Shown piece after piece: positions 1-9,088 of a stretch of 64,000 bases of DNA. Below the pieces are notes generated by a model that had not been told where the DNA came from, did not search any database, and saw only the letters and a list, made by a program, of their open reading frames with translations. The DNA comes from Chitinophagaceae bacterium (GTDB lineage: Bacteria > Bacteroidota > Bacteroidia > Chitinophagales > Chitinophagaceae): the NCBI GenBank assembly GCA_016713085.1, contig JADJPV010000001.1, forward strand, positions 1,116,001-1,180,000, given 5' to 3'. The number at the start of each line of letters is the position of its first letter. Positions within the stretch are counted from its first letter, which is position 1. Made by a program: the position numbers and the translations under genes.

Positions 1-496
1 ACTGCAAGTCACCGGGTATAAAAATTTGTAAAAAACCGGAAACAAAACCAATGATGATCATTAATATTCCGAGGTTGCCCTTCCCCTTAAGATATTTCCT
101 TGATTCATTTACTGCCAGAGTAAATTTTAACCCATAAGAAGCCTGCAGCATCTCCGGAAGTTTAAGCCCGATGATCAGCGCAATTACCGCAGGAAACATA
201 TACCCATAATAAACCTCTGCGCTAACACCCATATCATATTTCAGGGCAATCACCATGGCATCTTCATTGTATACATGAAACACAATGGCAGGCATCAGCA
301 TACACTGGAAAAGAGCCAGCAGGATGGGAATATCCATCAGGTTATACGACTTACCGATGGAATCAATAAAATTCAGCAGGAAATAAACAAATAACCCAAT
401 AGCTGTAATTTCCTCCGTTCTCATATTACCCGCCAGGGTAAATGAAAAAGCAATCAATAATGCAATGACAACGAAAATAATTTTGTTCAGCTTCAT
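1..496 (-). CDS. Polytopic membrane protein, N-terminal part (O-antigen polymerase/ligase-like), cut by window edge
   Basis: Reading leftwards from an ATG at 496-494, 165 codons stay open to the window edge. The product starts MKLNKIIFVVIALLIAF and shows about five hydrophobic segments (residues about 4-22, 31-45, 55-73, 97-113 and 144-160) separated by short polar loops, as in Wzy polymerases or O-antigen ligases. The ATG overlaps the TGA of the upstream glycosyltransferase (ATGA), so it is translationally coupled to the polysaccharide operon. No catalytic motif is visible in this part, so polymerase/ligase is an inference from context; a flippase or a generic membrane protein is also possible. 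Confidence 0.6.
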   Translation of the reverse strand, partial: MKLNKIIFVVIALLIAFSFTLAGNMRTEEITAIGLFVYFLLNFIDSIGKSYNLMDIPILLALFQCMLMPAIVFHVYNEDAMVIALKYDMGVSAEVYYGYMFPAVIALIIGLKLPEMLQASYGLKFTLAVNESRKYLKGKGNLGILMIIIGFVSGFLQIFIPGDLQ

Positions 497-1650
497 GCTA
501 CGAATTCAATGGCTTCTGCAATTTTCGTAAAAGAAAATGATTCAATAAGGCGGAAACTTTTTTCACCCATTTTGTTTATTGGTGATGTATGTTCACTAAA
601 AAAACGGATTGTTTTTTCAAGATCCTGTTGATTCATGGCACTGAAAACAAAACCGTTCTCACTAACCAGGTCGGCCGCACACCCACATTTATTACTTACA
701 ACCACGGGTCTTGCACAGGCCATCGCTTCATTTACACTCAGTCCCCAGGTTTCTCCCGGCCCTTTGGATGGCAGTACAAACACATTGCCCAACCGGTAAA
801 CAACCGGCATCAACTGCTGATTCTGAAAATCAAGAAAGAGTATCCGCTCATCACCTGCTGCCTGCTCTTTCAGCTTTTGCTCCAGTAACCCATTCCCAAC
901 AATCAATAAACGAATACCGGGATTGGTCAAGGTTTTAAATGCACTGATCAGTAAAGCCGGGTCTTTCTTTTCTTCAAGCTTACCTGCAAATAAAAACACA
1001 AGGGCTTCATCCGGAATCTCTAACTCTCTGCGCCATGTGTTGGCCTTTGCTTCATAACGGTCATCTGTATCAAAAAACCGTTCGTTCTCCACGGCATGGG
1101 CAGCATAGTGTAACTGTGATTCTTTTATACCATGCTGTATAAAGTAAGCTTTGTTCGCTTCTCCTGTATACAGTGCCACATCAATATGCCGGTACACCCA
1201 TGTTAAAAAAAAACGCCTCGCTGCTTTCCTGAATGAAAACCCGATGGCTTCATCTAATAAAGTTGAATCGCCACGGAAGATGATCTTTTTTCTTCCTTTA
1301 AAATAACGCAGCACCCGTAAATGACTTTTAAAACTCCAGCCATATACAAGCAATGCATCCGGGTTATACTGATCAATCCGTTCAATCAGATCCCGGTTAT
1401 CAATCCCCCTGAAATTTCCTGCACCGGGAGTCTTCGAAATATTTTCAACAAACTCCTGTTCATACCCGTCGAGTAAAGGGATATCCCATTTAAACTCTTT
1501 TTTGAAATCAGGATCATACACCAATCCATCTTTTGTTTGCCCCCATGTATAAAACACTTTCACCGCAATATTCTTCCGTTCAGTAAGTACCCGAAATAGC
1601 GGGGCATTATACTGTATAGGGTGCGATGTAATAATAGCGAGTTTCTTCAA
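493..1650 (-). CDS. Glycosyltransferase family 4 (GT-B fold)
   Basis: This 385-residue protein begins MKKLAIITSHPIQYNAP, a GT4 N-terminal Rossmann strand. The C-terminal nucleotide-sugar domain has FLFAGKLEEKKDP at about residue 220 and the E-x7-E type donor-binding block GETWGLSVNEAMACARP near residue 300. It should transfer a sugar from a nucleotide donor onto the growing repeat unit at the inner membrane; donor and acceptor are not predictable. It is a close paralogue of the broken gene just upstream (1895-3047), sharing most of the first 100 residues, so the two arose by tandem duplication. A spacer of about 245 bases separates the copies. The frame is intact throughout. Confidence 0.9.
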   Translation of the reverse strand: MKKLAIITSHPIQYNAPLFRVLTERKNIAVKVFYTWGQTKDGLVYDPDFKKEFKWDIPLLDGYEQEFVENISKTPGAGNFRGIDNRDLIERIDQYNPDALLVYGWSFKSHLRVLRYFKGRKKIIFRGDSTLLDEAIGFSFRKAARRFFLTWVYRHIDVALYTGEANKAYFIQHGIKESQLHYAAHAVENERFFDTDDRYEAKANTWRRELEIPDEALVFLFAGKLEEKKDPALLISAFKTLTNPGIRLLIVGNGLLEQKLKEQAAGDERILFLDFQNQQLMPVVYRLGNVFVLPSKGPGETWGLSVNEAMACARPVVVSNKCGCAADLVSENGFVFSAMNQQDLEKTIRFFSEHTSPINKMGEKSFRLIESFSFTKIAEAIEFVA

Positions 1651-1894
1651 TGAAGCTATTTGTCAATTATACTTTGTAAGAATAATTTTTATTTTACCAG
1701 TCATCTCGAATTGATGGAGCAACGCAGTTGCGGAATCATCAATGAGAAATCTTACTCTTAGTAGTTGGCCTTCAATGATGCATTCACTTAACTTCTGTAT
1801 GCCTCTGACCCCCTAATTCCCAACTCCCCTGTCCTCTGTGAACTCAGCACCTCTGCGTGCAAACATCCTCTTCCCGCCTTCCCGGCAACCCGTT
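1651..1894. repeat. Intergenic spacer with dispersed-repeat remnants
   Basis: This 244-base gap inside an otherwise tightly packed operon holds no plausible gene. It contains a segment at about 1700-1757 with GTCATCTCGA and GAGAAATCTTA, and a segment at about 1829-1862 of the form CTCTGTGAACTCAGCACCTC. Related wording recurs at 10670-10712 and 31215-31365. These look like remnants of dispersed non-coding repeats that Bacteroidota genomes carry between genes. No promoter or terminator is convincing here. Confidence 0.5.
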
Positions 1895-3047
1895 TTACTT
1901 CATCACTTCTTCCTCAATAACCTCTGCAATCTTTTCCAATGAAAAATGTTCAATATGTTTTAAGGCTTCTTTACCCATTTGCAATGTAGCATCCCTGCTC
2001 TCAAACTTCTTTATACAGTGAAACAAATCGTCTGCATTACCGGTATGAAATGTAAATCCTGTTTTTCCTTCTTCAATTAATTCAGGTGCACAACCGCAAT
2101 GATCGCTTACAATCGCCGGTCTTCCACAAGCCATTGCTTCATTCACGGCAAGCCCCCATGTTTCACTTTTACTCGGCAGCAGAAATACATCACCCACCCT
2201 GTACACCACCGGCATCTCCGATTGATTTTTGAAGGGTTGAAAAATAATTCTTGTATCACTCTTCGAAAGTTCTTTCAACTCCTGCTCCTGTTCTCCGTTT
2301 CCATACAGCAGCAGTCGGTATTCTTCTCCTTTCAACTGCTGAAATGCTTTGATCAAAACATCTAACTGCTTTAATGCATAAAATTTTCCGGCATATAAAA
2401 AAAACAACTGCATTCACAGGAATCTGTAATTCTTTCCGTTCTGCTGCAGCTTTTATTTCCCATTGTTCATGATCAGAAGAAAACCGATGATTATCTACTG
2501 CATGGGAAGCAGCAACTAATTGTTCTTCTTTTAATCTGTACTTTAAAAAATAATTCCTGTTGAGGCTGCCAACATAAAATACTTTCTGCACGTTACGGTA
2601 AACAAATTTCAGGACTTGTGTTTTTACAAACTCCTTCATTCCTGTTCCTTTATTCTGCAAATGTGAATCACCTCTGAAAAACAAACGGGACGATCCTCCC
2701 ATCACCTGCATAATTTTCAAATGACTGAATACACTCCAGCGGTAAACCATTACAGCCTCGAAATTTTCTGCTTTTATTTGTTTGTTTAAACCCGGATTGA
2801 TAATTCCCCAAAACCTGTTCGAGTCAGGATGTTTTGATCTGTTATCAATGAATTCGTAATCATACCCGTCCAGCAAAGGAATATCCCAGCTTCGTTTCAT
2901 TCCAAATCTTGCATCATACACTTCATCTTTCGATTGACCCCAGGTATAAAATACTTTTACATCAATTCTTTTTCTTTCGGTCAGTAACCGAAACAACGGT
3001 GCATTATACTGAATTGGATGTGTTGTTATGATGGCAAGACGTTTCAG
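1895..3047 (-). pseudogene. Glycosyltransferase family 4, frameshifted and lacking a standard start
   Basis: Two overlapping frames together encode one GT4 enzyme closely similar to the 493-1650 gene. The N-terminal half reads KRLAIITTHPIQYNAPLFRLL and the second frame resumes at FLYAGKFYALKQLDV and contains SETWGLAVNEAMACGRP. The break is a run of eight A (plus strand) at 2397-2404; seven would restore AVVFLYAGK. The only in-frame codon able to start the full N-terminus is CTG at 3047-3045, overlapping the upstream TGA as CTGA, where neighbours have ATGA. A start at the TTG at 2996 would remove the first Rossmann strand. It may be a decaying duplicate, or two sequence errors in a normal gene. 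Confidence 0.75.
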
Positions 3048-4321
3048 GAAACAACTTTATTAAACAGTTCAACCTGCCGGGCTGTCATATTAAAGGCAGA
3101 ATATTTATCTATCTCCGTTTTAATTACTGCCGGCTTTAAAAGATGAAGTGTTTGAAACCCGGGCATTACTTCTTCAATTTTTGCCAGCATACTCACTTCG
3201 TTGTCGTCTTCATTTAATCCTACTGCAATCCCTGCATTTGTTTTTCTGATAAAATCAAATACCAGGCTTTTCTCATGAAACATACAAAAAACAGGTTTGC
3301 CGGCAAATACATTGTTATACACTTTTGATGCGTTATAATCCTTATCAACAGAACCAGGAATCAGTAAGATATCTGCATGCATTAATGTTGCCAGTGCAGA
3401 GAAGTAGGAAATACGTTCCGGTATCTCCGTTACAAGCTGCGGAATACCCAATTCATCAGCCAGTTCTTCAACAATTTTTTCCTGTGTACCTGTAGCGTAG
3501 CTGGTGCCAATAAAATAAAAATGATATTGATCAATATCAGCTACATGGGTTTTAAGTGCAGTAAACAAGGCTCTCAACATCGGAATAAAAGCCTGTCTTA
3601 ATAAAGCGCCGATATAAACTACATTGATCTTGTCTTTTGTTGCTGTAATAACTTCAGGCGCAATCTGCTTCCTCCTGGTAAATACAAAATCATTTTCTGC
3701 CAGCCCAAATGGTATCACTACGGATGGAATGGATGCTAACACGGGATACCGCCGTTGCAATTCATTGATATACCCTTTCGATACAGAGATAATACCATCT
3801 GCATGCGGCATCGTATAGGCTTCCATTTTTTTATGAATCGTATAGGCCATTTTAAACTTGGGCGGTCTTACCGACTTTGGTCTGCTGAGATAAAAATCAT
3901 TGCGCCAGGGATCCTGCATATCAACAACAAATGGACCTCCGAATTTTTCCTTCCAGTAGCGTCCCAGTGCAATAACATGAAACATGGTCGTTGAGAAAAA
4001 AACCAGGTCAAACTTTTTTTTCTCTAACAGTTCAGTTCCCTTTTGTTTAAAATGATAATAGGAACGGATAGATAAACTTCCAAGTCCGAACTTTCTTGTA
4101 TACCGCAGAGGTAAAGCTTTCACTTTATGTACAGGTATATCTGCAGGAATGGTTTCACTCAGCAATTCATCTGTAAACCCATCTGTATATTGCTCATCCA
4201 CACAAATCACTTCAGCTTCCCAGCCCATTTCTTTATAAAAGGGAAGGCTCATCCGCACCCTCTGCATATCAGGTGCATTAACTGGCGGGAAGTGCGGCGA
4301 TATGATCAGTACCCGTTTCAA
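3044..4321 (-). CDS. Glycosyltransferase, GT4-like
   Basis: The protein opens with KRVLIISPHFPPVNAPDMQR, the N-terminal strand and glycine/proline loop of GT-B glycosyltransferases, then a long C-terminal half with ADILLIPGSVDKDYNASKVYN, the usual donor-site region. I chose TTG at 4321-4319 because it places Met directly before KRVLIIS; a frame extension up to 4408 would overlap the acyltransferase by 130 bases and adds residues not typical of the family. With the TTG start the overlap is 44 bases. It probably acts on the cytoplasmic face of the inner membrane during repeat-unit assembly. Substrate unknown. Confidence 0.8.
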   Translation of the reverse strand: MKRVLIISPHFPPVNAPDMQRVRMSLPFYKEMGWEAEVICVDEQYTDGFTDELLSETIPADIPVHKVKALPLRYTRKFGLGSLSIRSYYHFKQKGTELLEKKKFDLVFFSTTMFHVIALGRYWKEKFGGPFVVDMQDPWRNDFYLSRPKSVRPPKFKMAYTIHKKMEAYTMPHADGIISVSKGYINELQRRYPVLASIPSVVIPFGLAENDFVFTRRKQIAPEVITATKDKINVVYIGALLRQAFIPMLRALFTALKTHVADIDQYHFYFIGTSYATGTQEKIVEELADELGIPQLVTEIPERISYFSALATLMHADILLIPGSVDKDYNASKVYNNVFAGKPVFCMFHEKSLVFDFIRKTNAGIAVGLNEDDNEVSMLAKIEEVMPGFQTLHLLKPAVIKTEIDKYSAFNMTARQVELFNKVVS

Positions 4322-5321
4322 CTTTTTTGTAGGTAATTTTTTTAGATAATAACTGCGATGGATATTCCACCAGTTTATAAAACACCCATGATACAACAAG
4401 GGTAACAATCAACGCAGCGAGTAATACCAGCCATACTTTCCAGTCTGTATCAGCATACCGTCCGCCAAGGTTGATGATTCGTCCGCCAATGGGAACATGC
4501 AACAGGTAAAGTGAAAAAGAAATTTTGCCGAGAAAATCAGTGATCCTTGATTTGAATTCTGCATAACAGATCAGTAAAGCAGTAATTAATCCGGTAAGTG
4601 GCATTGTATACAACTGCCCTCTTACCAGGCTCACAGAAACGGCCACTGCAAGTACTCCCCAAAAGAGTTCCCGGTTAATTCTTCCTGTTTTATAAGCCGC
4701 TGCTCCAATACCCATTACAAATAAAGGCATATAACTGAACACGTATAAATGGATAAAGAAGCTGGCTGTTAACCCGGCTGCAAATCCAATCAGTAAGGTC
4801 CATTTGCTCTTCCAGAGAAAAGGAAGCAACAATCCAATTAAAATATAATAATGAAACTCTGCTTCAAGGCTCCAGTAAACAGGAAGCAGCCATTCAAATC
4901 CGAGGTGTTCGGGTAAATAAGCTATATGTGAAACCGTTTGCCATAGATTGAACTGAAACGGATCACCTTTAAATCCCGGAACAATGGTTGACAGGTAAGC
5001 AAGCACTATCACCAATACAACTGATAAGAGGTAAGGCGGTTCAATACGAAGGCATCGCTTGGCAAAAAACTGGAAAAATCGTTTGATGGTATAACCGCCT
5101 TTCACCAGCGAATAAGGAATGATAAACCCGGATAAAACAAAGAAAGCCTCAACTCCCAGCCATCCATGTGTTACAATGCGCTGGTACCATTCAGCACTGC
5201 CGGTGAATTCCATATTTCCTTTGGAAAAATGAAACAGGCATACGGCCAGTGCCGCCAATCCACGGATGGTTTCAACAATACCTATCCTGTTTTCTTTTTT
5301 TACGGTTCTTATTTCCATCAA
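4278..5321 (-). CDS. Acyltransferase 3 family membrane protein (polysaccharide O-acyltransferase)
   Basis: This 347-residue polytopic protein has the family hallmarks: ETIRGLAALAVCLFHF at residues 16-31 with the conserved histidine, FFVLSGFIIPYSL near residue 60, and about ten hydrophobic segments. Members transfer acetyl or other acyl groups onto sugars of surface polysaccharides (OafA/WcaH-like enzymes). It lies four bases after the deacetylase gene and overlaps the following glycosyltransferase, consistent with co-translation. It likely decorates the polymer made by this cluster. The Met-Met start leaves either ATG possible. Confidence 0.88.
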   Translation of the reverse strand: MMEIRTVKKENRIGIVETIRGLAALAVCLFHFSKGNMEFTGSAEWYQRIVTHGWLGVEAFFVLSGFIIPYSLVKGGYTIKRFFQFFAKRCLRIEPPYLLSVVLVIVLAYLSTIVPGFKGDPFQFNLWQTVSHIAYLPEHLGFEWLLPVYWSLEAEFHYYILIGLLLPFLWKSKWTLLIGFAAGLTASFFIHLYVFSYMPLFVMGIGAAAYKTGRINRELFWGVLAVAVSVSLVRGQLYTMPLTGLITALLICYAEFKSRITDFLGKISFSLYLLHVPIGGRIINLGGRYADTDWKVWLVLLAALIVTLVVSWVFYKLVEYPSQLLSKKITYKKVETGTDHIAALPAS

Positions 5322-5325
5322 TTGA

Positions 5326-6055
5326 TTAATAACGTTTCAGAGGATCGGTAAAAAAGCGGTAGCATTGATACGCAAAGGAAAGTTTTTGCTTTAGTGTTTC
5401 AACGGTATCCCCATCATGATAAATAAAACGGCGCAACGCCAAATCATTTTCAAAAGGAGTATAAATGCTGTTGGCATAGCTGTAACCGGCAGCTGCTAAT
5501 ATAGCCCGGTAATTTTTGGGCACCGAACCAAACGGGTAGGCAAATGAACAAACCTCTTTGCCGGTAATTGATTCAAGTATTTTTTTACATTCTCTTACTT
5601 CAAACCGCAAAGCTGCTTCTTCAATTCCTTTTAAACGGATATGATGATGTGAATGTGCCCCCACTTCCATCCCCAGCCTGCTCAGTTCTTTTAACTCAGC
5701 TTCATTCATTAATTCCACTTTTGCTCTTCCTTCTTCTGTATCCCAGCTGTTGGTTCCACCAATATGTGCAGTTGGCATATAAAAGCTGGCCTTCATTTTC
5801 CGCTTCTGCAATTCGGGAATCGCAAAGTCAAATAAATGTTTCGGGCAATCATCAAATGTGAGAATAATTTTTTTTGCTCACTGCTGTTCCTGCAACAAGA
5901 TCATCAAGCCCGACCGTTTCATATTTGTTTTCTTCCAGGTAATTCAGCAATTGAAGAAAAATCTTCCTGCTGATGCTGTATGGCTTTAATGATGCATGTG
6001 AAGGATCGTCACTTACATGATGCAGCATTACAATAGATGGAATCTTTTTACGCAC
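5326..6055 (-). pseudogene. Polysaccharide deacetylase (carbohydrate esterase 4 type), frameshifted
   Basis: Two frames joined give one protein of about 240 residues. The first begins MRKKIPSIVMLHHVSDDP and runs to a premature TGA; the second contains KASFYMPTAHIGGT and the metal-binding GAHSHHHIRL. The break is an eight-base homopolymer at 5868-5875; with seven, the frame reads VSKKIILTFDDCPKH, which supplies the catalytic-base Asp pair (TFDD) of the NodB domain. Family enzymes remove N- or O-acetyl groups from polysaccharides. The ATG overlaps the end of the upstream GT4 gene by eight bases. The usual TFDDG has Cys in place of Gly here. Confidence 0.8.
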
Positions 6056-7256
6056 TGATTGCCTTCTTCACTAATTCAAGTAATTTTTTTTCCTGTGCCT
6101 CCCATGAAAATTGTTCATTGAATTGCTGCAGCTGGGTTCTTCGGTTTACCGGTGCTGATTGTAACAGTATGTCAATTTGCTTAGCCCATAACTCAGGATG
6201 ATCAACCGGAACAGTTGTCACTGTATCAGGAAAAAAAGCTGCCACCTCTTTCTGCCCTTCGGTATCAGTAGCCAGTACTTTGATGCCGGCCTGCAGGTAT
6301 TGCAGTATTTTATTGGAAACAGTTCTGTTTTTATTCTCAGGAGTATTGTTCTCAATTGCCAAGCCAATATTGTGCTGAGCAAGTATTGAAACGAGCTCAT
6401 GATGCTTTACAGCAGGATGAATGATTAATTGATGTCCTTTGTTAAACGGAAATATTCTATTTAACTCGGCATCATATCCTGCCACACATGCTCCAATCAA
6501 GTGCAATTCGATCTTTGTTTCCAGAACATGCAATGCTTTCAGAATCGTTTCAAGGCCCCTGCCCGGGCCGATTGTTTGAGAAAACCAAACAAGAGATGAG
6601 CCGTTGCTTGCTGCGACAACTTCAGCTGCATTTTCCTTTTCAGAAAAACCATTATACAAAACATGCGCTTTCTTTCCTGAAGAATAGGTTTTTTCTAAAG
6701 CGGTTGCCATTGATTCAGACGGACAACTGCAGTAAACGCTATTCTCCAGAGCAAAATTCTCCAGCGATTTAAATAATGCAACCGGCCGTTCAGGAACAAG
6801 ATAATCATGGCTGTACCAGTCTTCAATATCATAAGCAAGTTTCACACCTTTACGGATCAGTTCTTTCCCCACCAGGATTCCAAACTCAGTATGGGCAATA
6901 TATAAATCAGCCTTTTCATTCAATGCAGCCTCTGTCATGATTTGTGGTGCATAGCCGATACACCAGGAAGATTCAATATTCAGTATTCTTTTCAGATCAC
7001 GTGCAAGCCTTCTGCGTAAACGGATATAAAACCGTTTCAAAAACCTGATCTCTCCCGGTATCAGGTTCAGGGAAGCTTTATAAATAATATTCTTTCCCTG
7101 GATCAGTAACAGATCCTTCTCTCTTTTTTCGGATGATGTCCATATAGTGAGGATCACCACTTCATAACCCGCAGCAGCCAGTGTACTCGCTTCTTTCCAT
7201 GTTCTTGGATTGGAGGAAAGATGAAGATCAGAAATCAGACAGATTTTTTTTGACAT
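6048..7256 (-). CDS. Glycosyltransferase family 4
   Basis: A 402-residue GT-B protein. The N-terminus KICLISDLHLSSNPRTWKEA matches GT4 enzymes that start with a strand and an SSNPR-type loop; the C-terminal half carries WFSQTIGPGRGLETILKAL and KILQYLQAGIKVLATDTEGQ, the donor-binding region. It sits six bases after a methyltransferase gene and overlaps the deacetylase, so it belongs to the same transcript. Function: transfer of one sugar of the repeat unit; linkage unknown. No anomalies. Confidence 0.88.
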   Translation of the reverse strand: MSKKICLISDLHLSSNPRTWKEASTLAAAGYEVVILTIWTSSEKREKDLLLIQGKNIIYKASLNLIPGEIRFLKRFYIRLRRRLARDLKRILNIESSWCIGYAPQIMTEAALNEKADLYIAHTEFGILVGKELIRKGVKLAYDIEDWYSHDYLVPERPVALFKSLENFALENSVYCSCPSESMATALEKTYSSGKKAHVLYNGFSEKENAAEVVAASNGSSLVWFSQTIGPGRGLETILKALHVLETKIELHLIGACVAGYDAELNRIFPFNKGHQLIIHPAVKHHELVSILAQHNIGLAIENNTPENKNRTVSNKILQYLQAGIKVLATDTEGQKEVAAFFPDTVTTVPVDHPELWAKQIDILLQSAPVNRRTQLQQFNEQFSWEAQEKKLLELVKKAISA

Positions 7257-7262
7257 CCTTGT

Positions 7263-7910
7263 TTAACTTATCCCTATTGGGAGGGATGAAATGCATTTAA
7301 TTGTCCACTTCTGCCCCTTCCTGTTTTCAACTGTTTCCTCAGCCAGCAGTTTATATTCAACGGCAATTTTCTCCCAGATATAAGTATGCCTGCTGTCTTC
7401 ACACATAGAGATGATGATCACCCCTCCTGCATGCAGGTTTTCCTTAATAGCTTTTGCAAGAGTTTTCATTGGCCGGCTGAAATAATAAATGGTTTCATTA
7501 AAGACGATTACATCAAACCTGCCAGTTACATCATCTGCATCATAATCTACTTTTCTGAAGTCTGCAGAACTGAATTTTTCCTTTGCAATTCTGATTGCAT
7601 TTTCAGAAAGATCAATGCCGCTGTATTTCAATGAACCCTGAAAATTTTTAAATAAGTAATCATACAGCACACCGTTACCGCACCCAATATCCAAAATGGA
7701 AACAGAGGCAGCATGTTTTTTAATCTGTTCACAGATGGAAAAATAATGTGCCGCTTCGTCTTCTGAAAAAAGATAATTCCAGGTGCCATCTTTATACTGC
7801 TGTTCCCAAATGGTTTTACTGATCCTGTTTCCAAAACCAAAACGGCTCAGTAAGGTTGAATACAATAAATACCTGAGCCGGTTTTTTAATCTTACGGATA
7901 AATTATACAT
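7263..7910 (-). CDS. Class I SAM-dependent methyltransferase
   Basis: This 215-residue protein has the SAM-binding glycine loop ILDIGCGNGVLYDYL (about residues 72-86), an acidic ribose-binding residue after strand 2 (YSGIDLSENAIRIA) and the post-motif FDVIVFNETIYYF. Such enzymes in polysaccharide clusters methylate sugar hydroxyls or cap chains. The 20-base gap to the upstream glycosyltransferase and the six-base gap to the downstream one place it in the operon. The target is not deducible from sequence. Confidence 0.85.
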   Translation of the reverse strand: MYNLSVRLKNRLRYLLYSTLLSRFGFGNRISKTIWEQQYKDGTWNYLFSEDEAAHYFSICEQIKKHAASVSILDIGCGNGVLYDYLFKNFQGSLKYSGIDLSENAIRIAKEKFSSADFRKVDYDADDVTGRFDVIVFNETIYYFSRPMKTLAKAIKENLHAGGVIIISMCEDSRHTYIWEKIAVEYKLLAEETVENRKGQKWTIKCISSLPIGIS

Positions 7911-7930
7911 AGAAAAACAGGCATGGATAG

Positions 7931-9088
7931 TTAGGTCTTAATTTCATGTATCAGTTTTGCGATCTGCTGAAGTTTCTTTGAATAAGAACTTTCAACTGCT
8001 GTCAGAAGCCGTTTATTAATCACTTTCTTTTCTTCCCCCTTTTTTACCAGCTCAATGGTTTGCTGAAACAGGGCAGCATAACCGGTATTCTCTTTTGCGG
8101 GAAGCATATATAACAGATCTGTATTTGCATAACTGCTTACATGATGTGCAACAACCGGTTTACCAGTTGACAAATACTCCAGCAGTTTATGTGAATTGGA
8201 GCCATCCCATACACTGTTTACACCGATCTTCCAGCAAAGCCAGAACAGATCAGCTTCCTTCATCTGTTCCTGTAACACTTCACTGTTTACCGCACCTCTC
8301 AATTCAACATTACATTTGTTTTCAAGAAATGAAATAAACCCATCCGCTTCTTTATCTGTTACTCCTCCAAGATTCAGATCGCTTTGTTGATATGATCCCC
8401 AGAAAATAAATTTCACTTCGGGGTTTCCTTCAATTACCTGCATCATGGTTGTTCTGTCTAATGCTTCCATCCTCAGATTACCCGTGTACCCTGCAGTGAT
8501 TTTTTTATTTTCCGAAACAACGCTTCCGTTTTTCAGCAGTTCTTCTGCTCCCAGTACAAAACTTTTCTGCAAACCATGACCAATCATATATACCGCTCTG
8601 CCGCTTTGTTTCATCCGTTCATAAATGGTATCAGATACAGCTAATGAAAGCGCTGCAGAATAAACTTCAGGAGGTAATTCATCATACCAGAACTGATCGG
8701 CTGCAAAAAAAAGATTCACCGGCGCACCAAACCATTGCAGGTTTTGAAACAGGTAGCCCTGAAAACTCCATACCACATCCGGTTTCGCATTAATTTTTTT
8801 CAGCAGTGCACTTACTTGTTGCTTTAACAGGAAAGAATACAGGAAAGAAGGCAAAAAACGTTTGGCCCTGAAAACAGGTTTATAATTTACAATACGAATC
8901 AGGGGATGATCAGCACAGGTTTTAATTTCAATACCGGTATGGGAGAGCTGCGGTGGTTCAATAAAATAAACACGGCAGTTTTGTGCAGCAAGTTCCAGTG
9001 CATAATGATGCTTGCTCACTTTCATGGTTCCCCATCGTTCAGGAGAAAGAATAAAAACAGTTTTATCCCTGAACTGAAACATGTTCAA
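7931..9088 (-). CDS. Glycosyltransferase (GT1/GT4 superfamily)
   Basis: A 385-residue GT-B-like protein. It begins with a short leader then TVFILSPERWGTMKVSKHHYA; the middle holds VWSFQGYLFQNLQWFG and the C-terminal half DLFWLCWKIGVNSVWDGSNSHK followed by LLEYLSTGKPVVAHH, a typical donor-site EYLS block. It overlaps the aminotransferase gene by 26 bases. The start may instead be the internal ATG at 9082. Probably adds one residue of the repeat unit; no closer assignment possible. Confidence 0.8.
   Translation of the reverse strand: MNMFQFRDKTVFILSPERWGTMKVSKHHYALELAAQNCRVYFIEPPQLSHTGIEIKTCADHPLIRIVNYKPVFRAKRFLPSFLYSFLLKQQVSALLKKINAKPDVVWSFQGYLFQNLQWFGAPVNLFFAADQFWYDELPPEVYSAALSLAVSDTIYERMKQSGRAVYMIGHGLQKSFVLGAEELLKNGSVVSENKKITAGYTGNLRMEALDRTTMMQVIEGNPEVKFIFWGSYQQSDLNLGGVTDKEADGFISFLENKCNVELRGAVNSEVLQEQMKEADLFWLCWKIGVNSVWDGSNSHKLLEYLSTGKPVVAHHVSSYANTDLLYMLPAKENTGYAALFQQTIELVKKGEEKKVINKRLLTAVESSYSKKLQQIAKLIHEIKT

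Noticed and set aside
2397..2404. Programmed frameshift or phase variation at the eight-base runs (also 5868-5875)
   Set aside because: Phase-variable tracts are usually longer, and many other breaks in this window lie in runs of only two to five bases, so a common error source explains all of them more simply.
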